Positions 63,876 to 64,000 of a DNA stretch of 64,000 nucleotides are shown here, in pieces. The translations under genes were made by a program, and so were the position numbers. Origin of the DNA: Microbacterium sp. KUDC0406. GTDB lineage: Bacteria; Actinomycetota; Actinomycetes; Actinomycetales; Microbacteriaceae. The notes under the pieces were generated by a model. The model saw only the letters and a program-made list of their open reading frames with translations. It was not told where the DNA came from and made no database searches. Each line of letters begins with the position of its first letter. The first letter of the stretch is position 1. The stretch covers positions 3,472,001-3,536,000 of the forward strand of contig NZ_CP091138.1 of the NCBI RefSeq assembly GCF_021582875.1. The letters run 5' to 3'.

Positions 63876-64000
63876 ATGCTGATCCGACGCGGGACTCTGC
63901 GCGAACTGTGGCGCCGACACGGTCGTCCGCACGGACGGCCGCGCCTGGCCGCGGCATCCGATCGTGAGTTCTGGCAGGGCGCGGATGCCGGCATCCGCGC
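63876..64000 (+). CDS. unidentified protein, 3' partial
   Basis: An open frame begins with ATG after GGGAG and runs off the right edge (41 codons: MLIRRGTLRELWRRHGRPHG and so on, ending EFWQGADAGIR). It is divergent from the dehydrogenase gene and continues the carbohydrate island. The basic N-terminus without signal peptide recalls cytoplasmic heparinase II/III-like proteins, but 41 residues are too few for an assignment. Confidence 0.5.
   Translation, partial: MLIRRGTLRELWRRHGRPHGRPRLAAASDREFWQGADAGIR

Noticed and set aside
1..64000. tRNA, rRNA, riboswitch, prophage or insertion sequence
   Set aside because: Reading both strands I found no cloverleaf, no transposase or integrase, and no known riboswitch core; gaps between genes are short and accounted for by promoters and repeats.

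Overview
The window comes from a high-GC actinobacterium, most likely a member of the Microbacteriaceae (Microbacterium-like). The base composition, the very frequent GGATGC/GCATCC words, the many GTG starts, the ATGA stop/start overlaps and the protein families all point that way. The genus is an inference; there is no rRNA or tRNA gene to confirm it. I see no transposase, integrase, phage gene, CRISPR array or tRNA.

Layout. 1-5.8 kb: the end of a proton-translocating transhydrogenase operon (pntA/pntB), a polytopic membrane protein and three translationally coupled single-pass membrane proteins. 5.9-11.9 kb: an arginine/proline catabolic block (putA paralogue 1, a dimethylargininase/arginine-dihydrolase-like amidinotransferase, rocD). 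12-17.4 kb: a BCCT osmolyte carrier, a small acidic protein, and an ABC exporter with a MarR/GbsR-like regulator. 17.6-27.6 kb: housekeeping and accessory genes (sulfite-oxidase-like protein, two MFS exporters with a MarR regulator, CutC, a monoglyceride-lipase-like hydrolase, lipoate ligase, an orphan DNA methyltransferase) and a LysR regulator divergent from putA paralogue 2 (27.8-31.2 kb).

31.3-64 kb is a carbohydrate-utilisation island. It holds a Tat-exported polysaccharide lyase of family PL8, four sulfatases, a Gfo/Idh/MocA oxidoreductase, a GntR-DNA-binding/LacI-effector regulator, a sugar ABC importer, an esterase, a ROK regulator with a YdjC/ChbG deacetylase and a GPH sugar carrier, the Leloir genes galK and galT with a LacI regulator, a zinc alcohol dehydrogenase, a DUF2264 protein with a second sugar ABC importer and a DUF624 protein, and a D-2-hydroxyacid dehydrogenase. 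The logic fits uptake and breakdown of a sulfated, N-acetylated glycosaminoglycan such as chondroitin sulfate: lyase outside, ABC import, desulfation, deacetylation, galactose metabolism. A mazEF-type toxin-antitoxin pair sits between two sulfatases. A perfect 32-bp palindrome between the lyase and the first sulfatase shares half-sites with the regulator/ABC intergenic region and suggests one regulon.

Three dispersed repeat families stand out: a 24-bp element read as an eight-residue PSTGSGTQ linker inside proteins (six copies, always in the coding-strand orientation), a GGTCGTTGAG-containing family that supplies the stop codon of three genes, and an intergenic CCGGTCTCACTCG hairpin family. 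About ten otherwise intact genes carry single-base frameshifts, mostly in short G/C runs or at GGCATCC words, so residual sequencing or assembly error is likely. Twelve genes have a TANNNT-like -10 hexamer 6-7 bases before the start codon, pointing to frequent leaderless transcription.
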